Positions 21,715 to 33,668 of a DNA stretch of 64,000 nt are shown here, piece by piece. Origin of the DNA: Oscheius sp. JU75 (taxonomy: Eukaryota > Nematoda > Chromadorea > Rhabditida > Rhabditidae); assembly GCA_037178855.1 (NCBI GenBank), contig JASJZC010000006.1:7792501-7856500 (forward strand), given 5' to 3'. A program made the position numbers and the translations under genes. Position 1 is the stretch's first letter, and every line of letters begins with the position of its first letter. Below the pieces are notes generated by a model. The model worked only from the letters and a program-made list of their open reading frames with translations. It searched no databases and was not told where the DNA came from.

Positions 21715-22870
21715 GACCTCCTGACATACTTCATGTTGCCCGGACGATCGATGCTTCTTAGAACTCTTTTCGTCCTCGTGTAGAACATACTTTCCTTTGC
21801 TGTAAGGTGAGCCGGGGATGTGGATGCTGTGGGTCTGAAGAACATTCTCTTCCTCATTCTCATCTGCTCCTACGGGTAATGGCGGCGTGGCCCGAAGACG
21901 GAACTGCGCACACCGCAAGCAGTTCTGACTCGGATGCGTTGAGGTGCACGCGACTGGGCAGAGCTACTCACCCGTAGATTCGAGTCACTTGTTCATACTT
22001 ACATGAGCTTGCATTCGGTAGGGAGGAGGTGGGGAGGACAGTTTGACTGTGAGAGAGGAGAGGACATAAACACCCGCCTACCAAAACTTGTCATGGAGTC
22101 CTTTGAAGGGGGATTATGGACAAGGAGCGAGACCGAATCAGCCCCATATGGTAAGAAAAAATGGAGAGAGGGTTGTCATCATCGGGTTCCGATAGAACAC
22201 TGAGGGGTTGCTCGGGGAGATTCGTCGGAGCCTCCGGCACTAACGACCCACCCAGGTAACCTAGGTTGAGCCATGCGGTTCGATGGGGAAATCTAAAAAC
22301 ATGTATTGAAAAACAAACACGGTAAAGTCCCGGATTCTGTACAACAGTTTGAGCTGAGACAGTCTGTCCGTGTACCGGTGTGTACTGTCCTATAGCCGAG
22401 TGTTCGGATGACGGAAGGAAGACAGCTCCAACTGCCTTAATCGTGTCATTGGCCATATTGTTCAATGGGATCAAGCAACTGGTCAATTTGAAGAATTTTA
22501 AAGCCCCTACCTCAGAGATCTAGAGTTTCGAGACGGTACGGGAATAGTTTCAAGACAAATGAGAATGTATGAGAGAGGGAGAGAGACAGAATTGCCCACA
22601 GATATGGTTCCCGAATGCATTAGAGAGTGATTTGTGGTTCCTGGACAGTTAGAGTTGTAAGATAGAAGCTGATTGATAGGAACATGGTGACAAGGAAAGA
22701 ATACGAGACTTTGAAACCTGTCTATCGGACAGCACGACATGATTCCGACAGCACCTGTACAAGCGGTTGCGCTTGTAAAGCAATTCATAACACTGAAACA
22801 TTGCTCTGTCCATGTCAATTGACGGCCTTCTACAGTCTTCTCGGTCACTGTCAAACTGTCCAGTCAAAAC
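21715..22870 (-). CDS. Unresolved coding fragments
   Basis: Coding-looking minus-strand pieces whose joins I could not settle: 22863-22745 (contains QCFSVMNCFTSATAC and MSCCPI, a Cys-rich part), 22480-22330 (contains NNMANDTIKAVGAVFLP and VQNPGLYR), 22290-22258, 22050-22012 (ends PPPPYRMQAH before GTAAGT) and 21869-21715 (contains ADENEEENVLQTHSIHIPGS in one frame and a basic sequence in another). Together they would suit a small membrane or secreted protein with a Pro/Tyr tail, but family, start and phase are unknown. Confidence 0.3.
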
Positions 22871-23727
22871 TACAAGTTTCTCAGAAGATTGCATTTTGGC
22901 TGCCTGGATTGGCATGAAATAGAAGATGTGGGGCTGTTTCATTTCTCTGAATGACAGTCAGTCTAATTTGACAAAGATTTGAAGTAGATAAAAGAAAACT
23001 TGAAAGGCTGACCTGCCTAAGAGGAAAATCTGAGATCAAGAAAAATAGAAGGGACTGTATGAGTCAACTTCCTCCCGCCTTGACTAAAAAACCCCATATT
23101 TCGCGGCAATGAATTTCGCACTGAAGTTTGGGAGAATGACGCGATTCGTGATCGATTCATCAGACAGCAAGACAATTGTTTTCCGCCCTTCGGGCATGAA
23201 TCTCGCCTCTGTTCAAGGCCTCTCGCCCCAGGTGGCCCTCTCTGTATTGTGTCAGCTGATCCGACGGCTTCTCACCCAACCGAAACCAACAAAGTCTGTC
23301 TGTGTGAGGTGGAAAAACACGCGTGTCGAGAGGGAAAGTCTCGCTGCCAAATGCAGAGGACAGCTGGGGGACTAAGCCGTTAACTGCCTCTCTCCGACCA
23401 GGACTCTAATTAAGACGGATACCTGACCGATACCGGTAATGAACAGATGGAGAGGGTTTCGAAAAGGGAGGTAGACAAAAAGAGCGTAACCTTGGCAGCA
23501 TGAGGCAAACACGGGAGAGAGTTTGGATATCGATCCGCTGTGACTGTTCGAAACGAGGAGATAAACATAAAATCGGGACACATCAGAGAGCTGCCCATTA
23601 TGTATGCGTAGGCGCCAATTAACTTCTGCAAGTGATGCTCAGAAGAAAGACAGAAGATCTCGTTCGGTGAGTTGCAATAATCTGAAGCAGGAAAATTGTT
23701 CTGGCTTATTGACAGAAGTAGTTAAAA
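22871..23727. other. Intergenic region
   Basis: One plus-strand open frame of 88 codons (23109-23375) is GC-richer than its flanks but has no recognisable product, no signal peptide and no good splice context. Nothing else stands out. Confidence 0.45.
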
Positions 23728-24070
23728 ATGGTCAAGACATTATGCTATATTGGCTTTGCTGCTCTTTTTGCGAACGTTGTACCAGTCCTTGGGAGACGCC
23801 AAGAAGAGCTAAACCTAAATATATCAGAGAAGTGTGAATTCTACTCTGGACAGCTGGACCATATCAGCAGGTATAGTATACATCCGGTCACGCATTTCTG
23901 CCAATTGGTCGTGCTCTTCTGTTCCAGCTTTTCGAACTCATAGCCAACCTGACAGTTCTGGAAGAGAAAGCACCTCGATAAAAGTTTTCAATGTCGTGGA
24001 GATCGTACATTACCCTGGTTCATATTGGTTAAGAGTGATGTGTCCAATGTTCGAATCGCGAATCATGTAG
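23728..24070 (+). CDS. Small secreted protein, model uncertain
   Basis: Exon 1 starts at 23728 with a good signal peptide (MVKTLCYIGFAALFANVVPV) and runs to a donor at 23871 (CAG then GTATAG) after about 48 residues (RRQEELNLNISEKCEFYSGQ). Two acceptors are possible: one at TTCCAG gives a quick stop, while one at CTCATAG leads to a 42-residue tail ending near 24070. Unknown family. Confidence 0.4.
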
Positions 24071-24637
24071 GGACGTGGAGAAGAGCCAAACAAGCCGTGT
24101 AAAAGAAGGATGGATCTCCAAACTTTTGACAGTTGACCATCTCAGTATAACCTCTTACGGTAAGTAATTAACGGGATTGGAATTGAGAAACTTGTTTTTT
24201 GGGTTCGAAACTGTTGTAATACGAAAACTCTATTTGGCGCATCTGGTATTCGAAAGTTGCTTTTGAATTCAAAACAGAAAGTTTGCAAACTTTCTTGGAA
24301 AAGCCGGGTTATGAGCAATTAACATTTGGGACGAACGAAAGTTTACTGGAACCACAGCAACCTCTGCCAATCTGTCACCCGTCTATGTCAGCGCCAGAGG
24401 ATGCTGTCTGTGTGGGCTGTCGAACAAGACAAACTGACAGAATCACTGATATCTGTCTCTCTGTACAGAACGGACACTTTTTTTTCTTTTCGGAAAATGC
24501 CTATCATTTCAGTCTCGAATGTTAGCAACCCTTTTGGAGTCTTGTAATCGTTATCGCCTTTCAGCAGAGCTCATTGATAAGAAGACTTCTGTTCTCAATC
24601 ATTCTTTTCCCTGCTCGTTTTCACTACTTTCTTCAGG
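24071..24637. other. Upstream region of the S28 peptidase gene
   Basis: No gene seen. A T-rich run near 24480 and ordinary AT-rich text; presumed promoter space. Confidence 0.45.
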
Positions 24638-27513
24638 ATGAAGCTACTTCTCCTCATCTTGGCAGTCACAGCCGTTTCGGCAGTTCTTCGTCCGCCAGGT
24701 TATTGGAAGAAGAGACTCTTCGAGAAAGAAAGGAAGGGCAGCCAATTGAACGAGCAGTATCCATGGCTCCAGACTTTGTGGTTTGACCAGAAAATGGATC
24801 ATTTCGATCAGTACAACACGGGCACCTGGAAGCAGAAATGTAATTTTTTCGTTCGGTAGCAGACCACTCAGAAGTACGTGTTTCGGGTAAATTTTTGAGA
24901 TTTTCGATGTTCTGCAATGTTATAGGCCTTGATTAGCTCTACAACTTTAAAAAGCCTCGAAAAGTTCGAGCCTGCTTTCTTGACATCGAAAATTCCATGT
25001 GAAAGTTTGTTGTTTCAGACTATCTCAATCCCAAATACGACCGCGGGAACGGAATTATTTTCCTGATGATTGGAGGAGAGGGGCCGGAAAGTGGTCACTG
25101 GGCTGCCGATCCTGATGTAAGGCTGTTTCCAGAGTCACATAGCAAAAAGTTCAGGTCCAATACCTGCAATGGGCAGCTGAGTACGGAGCTCTCGTGTTCG
25201 ATTTGGAACACCGATTCTTCGGAGATTCGTGGCCCGTTCCAAACATGAATACAACAAGTCTTCGACTTCTCACTTCCACCCAAGCTCTGGCCGATATCGC
25301 CTACTTTATCCAGTCGATGAACCAGCTCCACGGATTCAACAACCCTCGATGGGTCACCTTTGGAGGTTCCTATCCCGGTGCTCTGGCTGCCTGGTTCAGA
25401 GAAAAGTACCCTGAATATACCGTGGGGTCGGTCGCCAGTTCGGGCGTGGTCAATCTGAAACTCGACTTCTATGGTAACTTTCTCGAATATAGTAGCCAAT
25501 CTTTCAGAATACGCCATGGGCGTGAACGACGATCTGTGGGTGACCCAGCCAGATTGCGCCACAGCAACCAAGGCTGCCTTCCAGGCCATTCAGAATCTAA
25601 CAATGACCGAGGCCGGAAGAGACAAGCTCAGCAACCAGCTACAGTAGGAATTAACATACCCTTCCAGCTGCAGCCTCTCGCGTCAAAATACACTGTTTTC
25701 GAGGTCAAGGCGGCATTTTTGAATTATCAATGTTAGGCGAAGTTGTAGAAGAGATGAAGGGCTACAAAAGTTGGCAAGTGCTCGGAAACAGCGCGCATTC
25801 CAGCGAGCGATGAGCGTCTATTAGAGCTTGACCTTTTTCCAGACTAGTACCTCCATTCGACAATAGCACATCCAAGCTGGACATCACGAACCTGTTCGGG
25901 AACTTGTATAATGTCTACCAGGGGATGTCCCAGTACACCTACGACGGACAGAGCGTCAAAACCGAGACAGTTCTTACGGACGCAGCAGTCTGCAACATCA
26001 TGACCAACACGTCCATCCCTGACCCTGTGGACAGAGTCTATGAACTTATGATGTGGTACGATGAGGTGAGTTGACTTTGTTTCTTCGTGACCTCTTTGTA
26101 GATCTACGGCGACAACTCGGGCCAGTTCCCAAACAGCTACTGGGATGCAATCAATCCAGTCAGCACTGGAAACCTGACTGCCTTGGGAGAAGACAGTGAG
26201 TCAAGTGGTTACGTTTTTCAAAAAGTTCTGTTTTAGATGCTGCTGCTAGAGGTGAGCACATTGTGATCGACTCAAAGATACTTCTTTTTTGACCGAATCC
26301 TATCACTCTCTCACTTTGTCGCTGACAGTCTAACTCCTTCTCACGGTGCCCGTACCTGATTCTATCAATGTGTCTGTCAATCTATTTGTGCTTTTCACAC
26401 CGATCTCCGACACAATATGTAACGACCATATAGGTCTTGTCTAGCTGTCTCTTTCTAACTCCCTCTTCTTGTCTGTACTTCATCTTATCCTGTCCTACTA
26501 GCATCTCATTATTCAATACCTCTGTGTCAGCTTACCCTGTTCACTCGTCATGCCATCTTTGTAAATCCTATACTTTTCAAAGCGTCATCCAGTCTCCTTG
26601 AGCTGTCCCAACAGTGACCAGCTTCTCATAAAATCTCGAACTCTTACTAGACAGTTGACATCTGCGGCATGTCTGTCCTAGTTTGAGGTTGTGAGTGAAA
26701 GCAGAGCTCCATCACAGAACCTTGATAGTTTAATATTTCAGGTTGGATGTGGCTGTGTTGCAACGAGCTCGGCTTCATGCAGGTACAGTACGTACGAGAC
26801 CATGTTCAGCCATTTTCAGACCACTGACCAAGGAGACAATGTCTTCGGAAGCACCATCCCCTTGAACTTCTTCATCGATATGTGTACGGACATGTTCGGA
26901 AGCGATATTACCATGGACCACGTCTATAATACCAACTGGAATGCTCAGAAGTACTACGGTGGAGCTGACAAGTACTACGTAAGGCTCATACTCTTTTATT
27001 TGTAGTTTGATTTTCAGGCAACCAACATAGGTAAGAGTCTTGATAGAAACTTCAAATTTTGATAGTTTTGCCCAATGGAAGCATGGACCCGTGGCACTTG
27101 CTCGGCACCTACTTCAACGACAGCACTCTCGGAGCCACTTCTATCCTGATCAACGGGACGGCTCATTGGTGAGGGAAGGATTTCGGAAATAGAGAGATTT
27201 CAGCTCTGACATGTATCCTTCCTATCCAGGAGAGCCGGCGGTTCTGGCGCCAGCTCGTGCCATCATCAAGGGCCAAGTACAGACGTTCATTCGTAGGTTT
27301 GAAGCAGATCAAAAACTGGGTTATTGTGTAGAGTACGACCCGGCCAAGGATGGCCCGACGACCACCACCCTTTCCCCGAGCTCATCAGCCATGACTACCA
27401 CCCTTCCCCCGAGCTCATCAGCCACGACTGCCACCACTTCCCCAGGCTCACCAGCCACAATTGCCACCTTTTCCGCTGCCATTCTTCTTGTCGCAGCTCT
27501 CTTGAACTTCTAA
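24638..27513 (+). CDS. S28-family serine peptidase with GPI-type tail
   Basis: Prolyl-carboxypeptidase/dipeptidyl-peptidase type enzyme (peptidase family S28) that trims peptides next to proline, usually lysosomal or secreted. Twelve exons, all in phase, give about 570 aa. Residues 1-15 are a signal peptide. Catalytic Ser lies in FGGSYPGALAAW, Asp in PNGSMDPWHLLG and His in INGTAHCSDMY; the typical MIGGEGPE, LEHRFFG and GWMWLCCNELGFMQT are present. Exons as small as 13 and 15 nt occur. After the fold comes a Thr/Ser/Pro tail in three diverged copies of about 39 nt (27360-27475) and a hydrophobic end (FSAAILLVAALLNF), the layout of a GPI-anchored protein. ATG lies one base after CTTCAG. Introns 1 (with a palindromic repeat) and 7 (490 nt) are long. 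Substrate is not readable from sequence. Confidence 0.95.
24890..25010. repeat. Palindromic intron repeat, copy b
   Basis: In intron 1 of the S28 gene. Blocks TTTTCGATGTTCTGCAATGTTA, GGCCTTGATTAGCTCTACAA and TTTCTTGACATCGAAAAT correspond to those of the other four copies. (Blocks are separate quotes of the same unit.). Confidence 0.7.
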
Positions 27514-28100
27514 ACATAGTAAAGTGTTCTTATTCTGTTAATTCTTTCAAGAAGCAGATAGATATAGAAACGCTGGTTGTAAAAAAAACACAGCTGTAAA
27601 GGAGGAGTGGGATGATCGGATTATCCGTTAGGCGGGTGGAGGCTACTGAGCACTGAAGCAACTACGCTAGATGTTTAGTCACAATAGTCTCCTGGTTGTT
27701 TAGGCTGCTGGACACCGATAAACTTCCTGTTCGCACATGATTAGAGCATGTTTTTTTGCTGACAGTCACGAGCTTTCTCATGAATACTGTTTTGGTTGAA
27801 AAAAGAGGAGGGAACACAACTCGAAGCTTTTGTGTACGTCAGCGGACGTCACCATTACACAGTCAACTCTCGCTGAAGACACTTGTTTGCTTCGACACGG
27901 TCTGCCTCTATAGTTTTTCTTCGAGATCAACATTAATTCCATCCCTATAGTCTGACCCTAAAGAGCTCCCGTTTGACGCACACAGAGTCCTGTCATTCGC
28001 GGAATTCTCGGTCGCAACCTGTCTTATGCAAATCCAGTCCTGTCTGTTGTCTCTTCCTTTGCCATTCTCTTTTGACCGTCAGCCTCTACAATCCGCTTCG

Positions 28101-28108
28101 TATAAAAG
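28101..28108 (+). promoter_or_regulatory. Likely TATA box
   Basis: TATAAAAG preceded by CTTCG and followed by GG, the same core as at the collagen promoter. It lies 520 nt upstream of the ATG at 28621, with a plausible spliced leader exon between. Confidence 0.5.
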
Positions 28109-28404
28109 GGTCCATACGGGTCGAGGTAACCCCGTCCCGTCCGCTCCTCCTCTGTCCCGCTCTCTTATCTCTTCCATCCCCACTCGGTCTGTCTCTCTCC
28201 CACAACAACACGTGGTCATCTCCCACCCTTTCTAGGTCTCGTACCTGAACTCTACGAGGTTGGCTCCCATAATCTTCTACCGCGTCTTCCCCAACAATCT
28301 GGACGATTTTGGATAAGTGAGTCTTGAACCTTCATGGCCGAATCAGTGATCCCGAAAATTCTAAATTCTAAAACTTTCGGAACGTTTTATGAGAAGGCAA
28401 AAAG

Positions 28405-28500
28405 TTTTTTGAAGCCTGGGAATCGGACTTGGGTTGTTTGGATCTATAGTCGGAGCTCTTTATACCGTCTGTGCCATGCGGAAAATGCCACGCGAGCTCT
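28405..28500 (-). repeat. tRNA-like (SINE-type) element
   Basis: Minus strand: CGCATGGCACAGACGGTATA, AGAGCTCCGACTATAGATCC, a degenerate B box AAGTCCGATTCCCAGG and tail TTCAAAAAACTTTTTGCC. Closest relative in the window is the element at 6.7 kb (shared GAGCTCYGACTATA). Confidence 0.6.
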
Positions 28501-28620
28501 CTCTATGAATATCTGAATTGAACCTAATGATTTGAACATGACCGACTTTCAGGATTGTCCGGAGACAGGCCCCTATAGTCTTCCACATTGTGCTCTAATA
28601 CTTGTTGACGTCACTCGAAG

Positions 28621-28987
28621 ATGGCGTCTCTCGTTGCTCTTCCGGCCGTCGCCGCAGGAACTCTTCTGGCTCTCTCCGTCCCCATGTTCGCTCTGAAGGA
28701 AATACTGGAGAAGAGGACCAAGTCCAACTTGAAGAAGCACCTCGGCCGGCGCCGTGCATGCAGTGAGTCTATTTCCTATCAGTCTCGTTGCGCACCAACT
28801 CGGATTACGGTACTCTACCCTCTTTGCAGGAGTCCATTTCGGTGAGCTGGATGCTCCACTTCCCGTCTCGGACATGAAGAAAAAGTTGGCTGAAGGAAAG
28901 ATCTGCTCCGACGGCGGAAGTCAGCAGTCTCCTCCACCAGCCTACAACGAGCTCTTCCACTCCCCTCCACCCTACGGAAGAAAGTAA
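28621..28987 (+). CDS. Small single-pass membrane protein with PPxY-type tail
   Basis: Two exons (28621-28762, 28830-28987) give 99 aa. Residues 3-25 are hydrophobic (LVALPAVAAGTLLALSVPMF) and form an anchor with a short outside part. A basic stretch follows (RTKSNLKKHLGRRRACR). The C-terminal third is Pro/Ser/Tyr-rich and ends SPPPAYNELFHSPPPYGRK; PPPAY and PPPY resemble WW-domain ligands, which often recruit HECT ubiquitin ligases. Poly(A) signal AATAAA is near 29102. No family recognised. Confidence 0.75.
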
Positions 28988-29157
28988 TCCATTCGAGTGA
29001 CGACACTGCTTTGTTTTCTTAAAAAAATATTCTTTTTTAAAGAACGACCAATCCTCCATTTTTGGGCCGTGGAGCCAAACCTTAGTGCTCTTTCTCTTTT
29101 AAATAAAGCTTTATTAGAAGTCTGGTACCCGTGGTCTGATAGTGTACAAAATGGCAG

Positions 29158-30630
29158 TTAAATCTCGATTTGAGCAAGGAATGAGTTCATGAAATGGGAA
29201 GAGTCCTCTTCTTCAGGAACTGCTTCTCGGAAGTGATGGAGCAAAGAGTCGACAGAGACAGGAAAAATGGTCCATGGGTGCTTAGCAGCAAGTTCAATAG
29301 AGTAGCGGAGGCAGACGTAAGGGTTTAGACATCCTCGGATCAGATCTTCAAGATCTGAAACCAATTTTGAACTAAGCCGATTTTGAAAAAAGCCGTTCAA
29401 TTCAATATGATGGCCAATTCAAGGCAGAAGAAACCCGCGTGCTGTCATCCTGAATGACGCAGCGGTATATACTACGAAAGCAAAAGTGCTGGGTTCGGAT
29501 CTTGTCCAATCTTTTTGTCTTTCCATGTTAGACACATGAGCAACCTTTTGGGTCATTATAGCTCTTGTTTTTGATTGCAAATATCCGTTTTCAACATTCC
29601 CAAACCTGCTATTTGGATTCAAGCTCCATCAAGTTCAATGTTGCTAAACTCACCCTCTGATACCTCCTTGCTGAAAGTCAGATTGTAGTTCAAGATATCC
29701 TCTTCGTCCCGAAAGGGCACGTCAAAATGGATCAGAGTGTAGAGGAGGACACCGATTGACCAGACTTCGACCTCCGGTCCCAGATAAAGTTCGCCCCGTA
29801 CAATCTCCGGACTCTGATTGACTGTCGAACCGCTGAACGAGGAGAAAACGATCCCCTCGCCAAAGTAGGCAGCCGAACCAAAATCAATCAGTACACCTGA
29901 AAAATGAGGGGCAACTAAGGGGCAACGGAAGTAATTTACAATGCAGGTTGCTGTCAATTATCACGTTTTCGTCCTTCAGGTCTCTGTGACAGATTGAGAG
30001 AGAATTCAGGTAGGAGACGGCTGAGACTACCTGTAAGTTTTGTACCTTATGAGTATGTGTAAAGAGTACCTGTCGGAAGATGTGAGAGGCTAGAACTTCA
30101 TCCATGGGCGGTTGTCTGGCCAAGAAATTGAACAGGTCGATCCCGGCCGGTCGTCTTTCTGTCACCAGGTAGTAGTCGTAGGAACTCTCGAAGATTTCGA
30201 CTAACTGAAAGTTTGCTCTTTTATCAATAACTGTTTGTCGCGCGTTCGAACTCGACTTGTTTGGATTTGTTGTCGGAGGTCTAGCTGACTGCGCCATCGA
30301 GGAAAGTCATCTACGCGATTCGGGCAGATATTTGATTTCGACACTCACATTTATAATGTTCCGATGTTTCAACCTCTCCAAGAAGTGGATTTCCATCGGA
30401 ACCATCCTCCCTCTCCTATGGCATCTGATCCAGCAATCCGCTAACACTTCTGAAGACTTGATGTGCTTGGTCACTGTCTATGAAATGATGGTATATTGTT
30501 ATGAACTCGACTCTACCTCCAGTCCATCAGCCTTCCTCCTACTCAGGACGACTGTCCCAAAAGCCCCGTCTCCTATCACTTCTCCGATGTTGTAGGTGCC
30601 ACTGTACTCACCGCCGGAATCGATGATCAT
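29158..30630 (-). CDS. Ser/Thr protein kinase, PASK/PIM group
   Basis: Six exons (30630-30517, 30477-30349, 30204-30070, 30030-29940, 29896-29654, 29354-29158) join in phase to 302 aa, almost all kinase domain. Glycine loop GDGAFGTVV; beta-3 Lys in VTKHIK; alpha-C Glu in VPMEIHFLERL; hinge VTERRPAG; catalytic loop CHRDLKDEN; metal-binding LIDFGSAAYF; WSIGVLLYTL in the C-lobe. All key residues are present, so it should be active. DCW, DLKDEN and GPEVEVWS are PASK-like, while VPMEI and the size are PIM-like. The PAS domains of PASK are absent. The APE motif is replaced by SPE. ATG sits directly on a TTCCAG acceptor. One intron holds a tRNA-like element; exons further upstream cannot be excluded. 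Confidence 0.93.
29440..29515 (+). repeat. tRNA-like element (weak) in kinase intron
   Basis: TCCTGAATGACGCAGCGGTA, then GCTGGGTTCGGATCTTG 35 nt on. Spaced A/B-box-like blocks, antisense to the host kinase gene. Confidence 0.4.
30235..30305 (-). repeat. tRNA-like element in kinase intron
   Basis: Minus strand: GATGGCGCAGTCAGCTAGAC (A box) and GAGTTCGAACGCGCG (B box) within the intron between exons 2 and 3 of the kinase gene. Confidence 0.55.
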
Positions 30631-30885
30631 CTGGAAGAAAATAGTTGGAACAGGTTTATCAAAGAGTGAGACGGTTGACAGGGAGTTTTCAATTGAAAAA
30701 CTTTCATCAGAAAGTATACAGGTTGAGGAGATAAAGAAAACAGGGACCCGATAGAGGACAAGGGACAACTCAAAAATCAAATCTTGAGACACTGAATGGA
30801 TGGTAATTCGTGTTTCACTGGGCTCACAATGAGATCGGACTCTTTCTCAAACTTCAAAATGATAAATGCGGTAAGGTAGGTGCCG

Positions 30886-31045
30886 TTTTCAGGGGTCAAG
30901 CCGGCATTGTCGAAATTTCCGATGTTTTGGAAAGCTGTAGAGCATATCAAGGACTACAACTTTGTAGGACATGAAAAAGTTTAAAAAGTTTAAAAATGCT
31001 TTCTTGACCCCGAAAATGCCTACTTTCGTTGAAAAACGGAATTCC
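30886..31045. repeat. Palindromic repeat, copy c
   Basis: Blocks CAGGGGTCAAG, ATTTCCGATGTTTTGGAAAG, GAGCATATCAAGGACTACAA and TTCTTGACCCCGAAAATGCC; the ends are reverse complements of each other (GGGGTCAAG / CTTGACCCC). Confidence 0.8.
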
Positions 31046-33559
31046 ATTAGTGCATTTTCAGACTTCTAATGAACCGAACTACTAGAAAAAAAAAACAGCT
31101 AGTAAGAGCTCATAGATTTGAGGAGGACAATGGCCAGAATGCGGGAGAGTGTTTCCTGTGTGCGAACATAAAAAGTCGGCCAATTCGAGCGCTATCTTTT
31201 GTGTTCGCGGCTGGCGCTTGTATGGAATCGGTCAGTCACTGAGTGTAGGCGGTAGAACCCCCAACTTGTGACTCATACTATCTCTCGTCCTATGAGTGTG
31301 GACGAGCTGGTCAAACAGATAGCGGAGAATGATAGCCATGTATGCTAATGTCTCGTGTCCCCGCGTTGCTAGGGCAGCCGAGTTGCGAAAAGATGGGAGG
31401 GAGAGAGAGAGAAGTGGGATCAAAACATGACTCACAGTGGCTCTAAATAGCCGGGCGAGTTCATAGACCCAATTTTCAGCTTGGATGAGTTCTTTGACGT
31501 ATGAGGAAGAGAGTGAAAGGGATGGGAAGCAGTATATAGTTCGGAGTTTGCTAATGAAAGAGCTGTGGGTATCGGGTTTCGCTTTAAAAAGTAGTACTGC
31601 TGTTTGTGAGAGAGTTGTGCTGGAAAGAAGGTGCCTCAACAAGGAGAACACGAGGAAATGTATAGAAAGGAGTAAGAAATATTACCGAAGATTAAAAGTT
31701 GAAAAGAGTTCCCAAGAGTCAAGAGTCCGACAAGGGCAGCTGCTTTGACTCCCCAATGACGCAGATTAGACTCTGTATTACTGTCTCTACATATACAGTC
31801 TTCCTCGAGCTATCGTATCAATTAGTCTTCAAAAGAGACTAGATATGTTTCAATAATTGAAAGATATACGCTCTGCTACGATAGAAGTGTTAGAAGCTTG
31901 CGGATCTCCGATGAGCGCTGGACTGCTGTTTTAACTGTCGGATGAGACCTGTCTATATTGGGAATCGTCTCTTGTGTGGAAAGTCTACTTAATTGATGAC
32001 AAGAATGCTATAGTAGCGCAATTCGTAGAAATCTTCTCTGCTATGGTAGTTCTGACAGAAATCTACTGACAGAGGTAGCGTTGTAGGGCATGTTGCTAGA
32101 GACGCCAGTTGGCATCGACAAAAGGACAATGTCATGAGAACACACGATGCCTTGAATAGCAAGTACGGATTTTGGGTTGAATATATTGATACACAGCTGA
32201 AGGAGGTAGCACAGCTAGCACATAAGCTGAATGGATCCAGCTCGTAAACAAAAAAGAAGAAGGTGACATCAAAAACGAGAGAAAGAGACAATAGTCAGCC
32301 CGGGCAGAATGAATAAACAGAAGCCATCATCCTCACTTCCTCCCCCTTCTCAAGTTTCCCCAAGAATTTGTCGAAAACGGATAGGGGGAGAAAGGACCGA
32401 ATCTCTTCGGGCTATTTTAGAGAGATCGTTTCAGCAGATAGGGGAAGACCCATAACGAGATTTCAGAAGAGAATTCAATTGTGTTCGACATGGGAAAAGG
32501 TGATAATCAGGAGAAAGGCAAAACGAAGGAGAGAAAACCAGCTGTGGCGGCACACTTGGGGTCATGGAGGCTGTAAAGCGAACACCGCCGAAAGGCAAAA
32601 AAAACGTCGGGAAGAGACCGGATGTTTGGAAAAGAGCTGCAACCCGCAGCGAAAAGATCAAATTAACGAGGATCGCGTTAACTAATTAACAGGAAAAATG
32701 AATCGGAAGTTTACTGGGTAGTCTGTAAGGATGAAAGTAGAGTCACAAAGTGTTTGTTTACAAACTCTTGACCTATTCTTTCGGCTCCAAGGTGTTTATT
32801 TATTTTCCACTCTAATGACCAGTTAGAAGTCAACTATATTTGTCAGAGTCGTCATTCAGGGTCTAAGATCCTGATTTTTTGTGTTTGTCCTTAGTTTCAA
32901 GCCGAAACCGATAAGAAATAACTGCCCAATGATTACTAACTGTAACAAGCCCTTCTTTAGAGATCAAATCATTCAAATGAGTGATTTGGACAATTAAAGC
33001 CTGACAGGGAAGTTGGTAAGCACCAAAAGCTAGAAATTGGCGTAAGTTGGACAGGGCAAGTTCGAAGGAAGTTGTAGTTTACGATAGAACCAGCTGCCGA
33101 CGGCAGCTTCGCAGCCCTTCAGTCTTGGCTTAGAATTGATAACAGGCGGCTACGCCGCTTCCCTAGTATCAGTATCCTCCACAGCTGATGGGATGAAGGC
33201 AGTGTTCAGTTGCCTGTACTCACACTTACAAGTTTTTAAAACATCATAGTAGTCAGAAAAAACCGCTGGTGAGTGGGAAATGTGCAAAAGTCAGATAGTT
33301 ACGAAACTACGCTGAAGGAAAGTGGTCAATTTTATCTTAAAAAAAATACAGAAGTAAGAGGAAATATCCAATAATAAAGGTGAGAACAATCAGTAGACTA
33401 GTTCGTCCCCACTCATGAACCAGTATTGGTCAACGGTGCTAGTAGTGACTGGAAGCAGAGCGCCACGCTGACATAATTAGAGAGCGAAACATGTGCTTGG
33501 ATTCGAATTCGATAACGATGTGTCCTGGGAGAATGGATCAAGTGGTTGCGCGGCGGGCG

Positions 33560-33668
33560 AGAGCCAAAGAGAGAGAGAGAGAGAGAGAAACGGGCAGTCG
33601 TTATTTACGGACTAACCTTTGAAGGCTCTTTAATGGATGGCACCCGTACTCTCTCTCTCTCTCTCCCG
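33560..33668. repeat. Facing GA and TC microsatellites
   Basis: A (GA)n run of about 20 nt ending in AAACGGG at 33568-33595 faces a (TC)n run of about 18 nt ending in CCCG at 33648-33668. The two are reverse complements 55 nt apart, so they could pair as a hairpin or form triplex DNA. Confidence 0.8.

Larger units (their letters stand above)
27514..28620. other. Intergenic and leader region
   Basis: Contains a TATA box at 28101, a pyrimidine-rich leader, a short exon-like block 28237-28316 between TTTCTAG and GTGAGT, and a tRNA-like element at 28405-28500. The exon-like block may be a 5' untranslated exon of the gene at 28621. Confidence 0.5.

Noticed and set aside
30499-30792. N-terminal extension of the kinase frame upstream of 30630
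   Set aside because: The residues are unlike the family, and a TTCCAG acceptor lies exactly before the ATG at 30630.
31232-31651. Minus-strand frame of 139 codons
   Set aside because: The only good intron inside it (67 nt) breaks the frame, and most of the rest is Ser/Leu text from CT-rich sequence.
33560-33668. Telomere- or satellite-type array
   Set aside because: Too short and only dinucleotide repeats; no higher-order unit.
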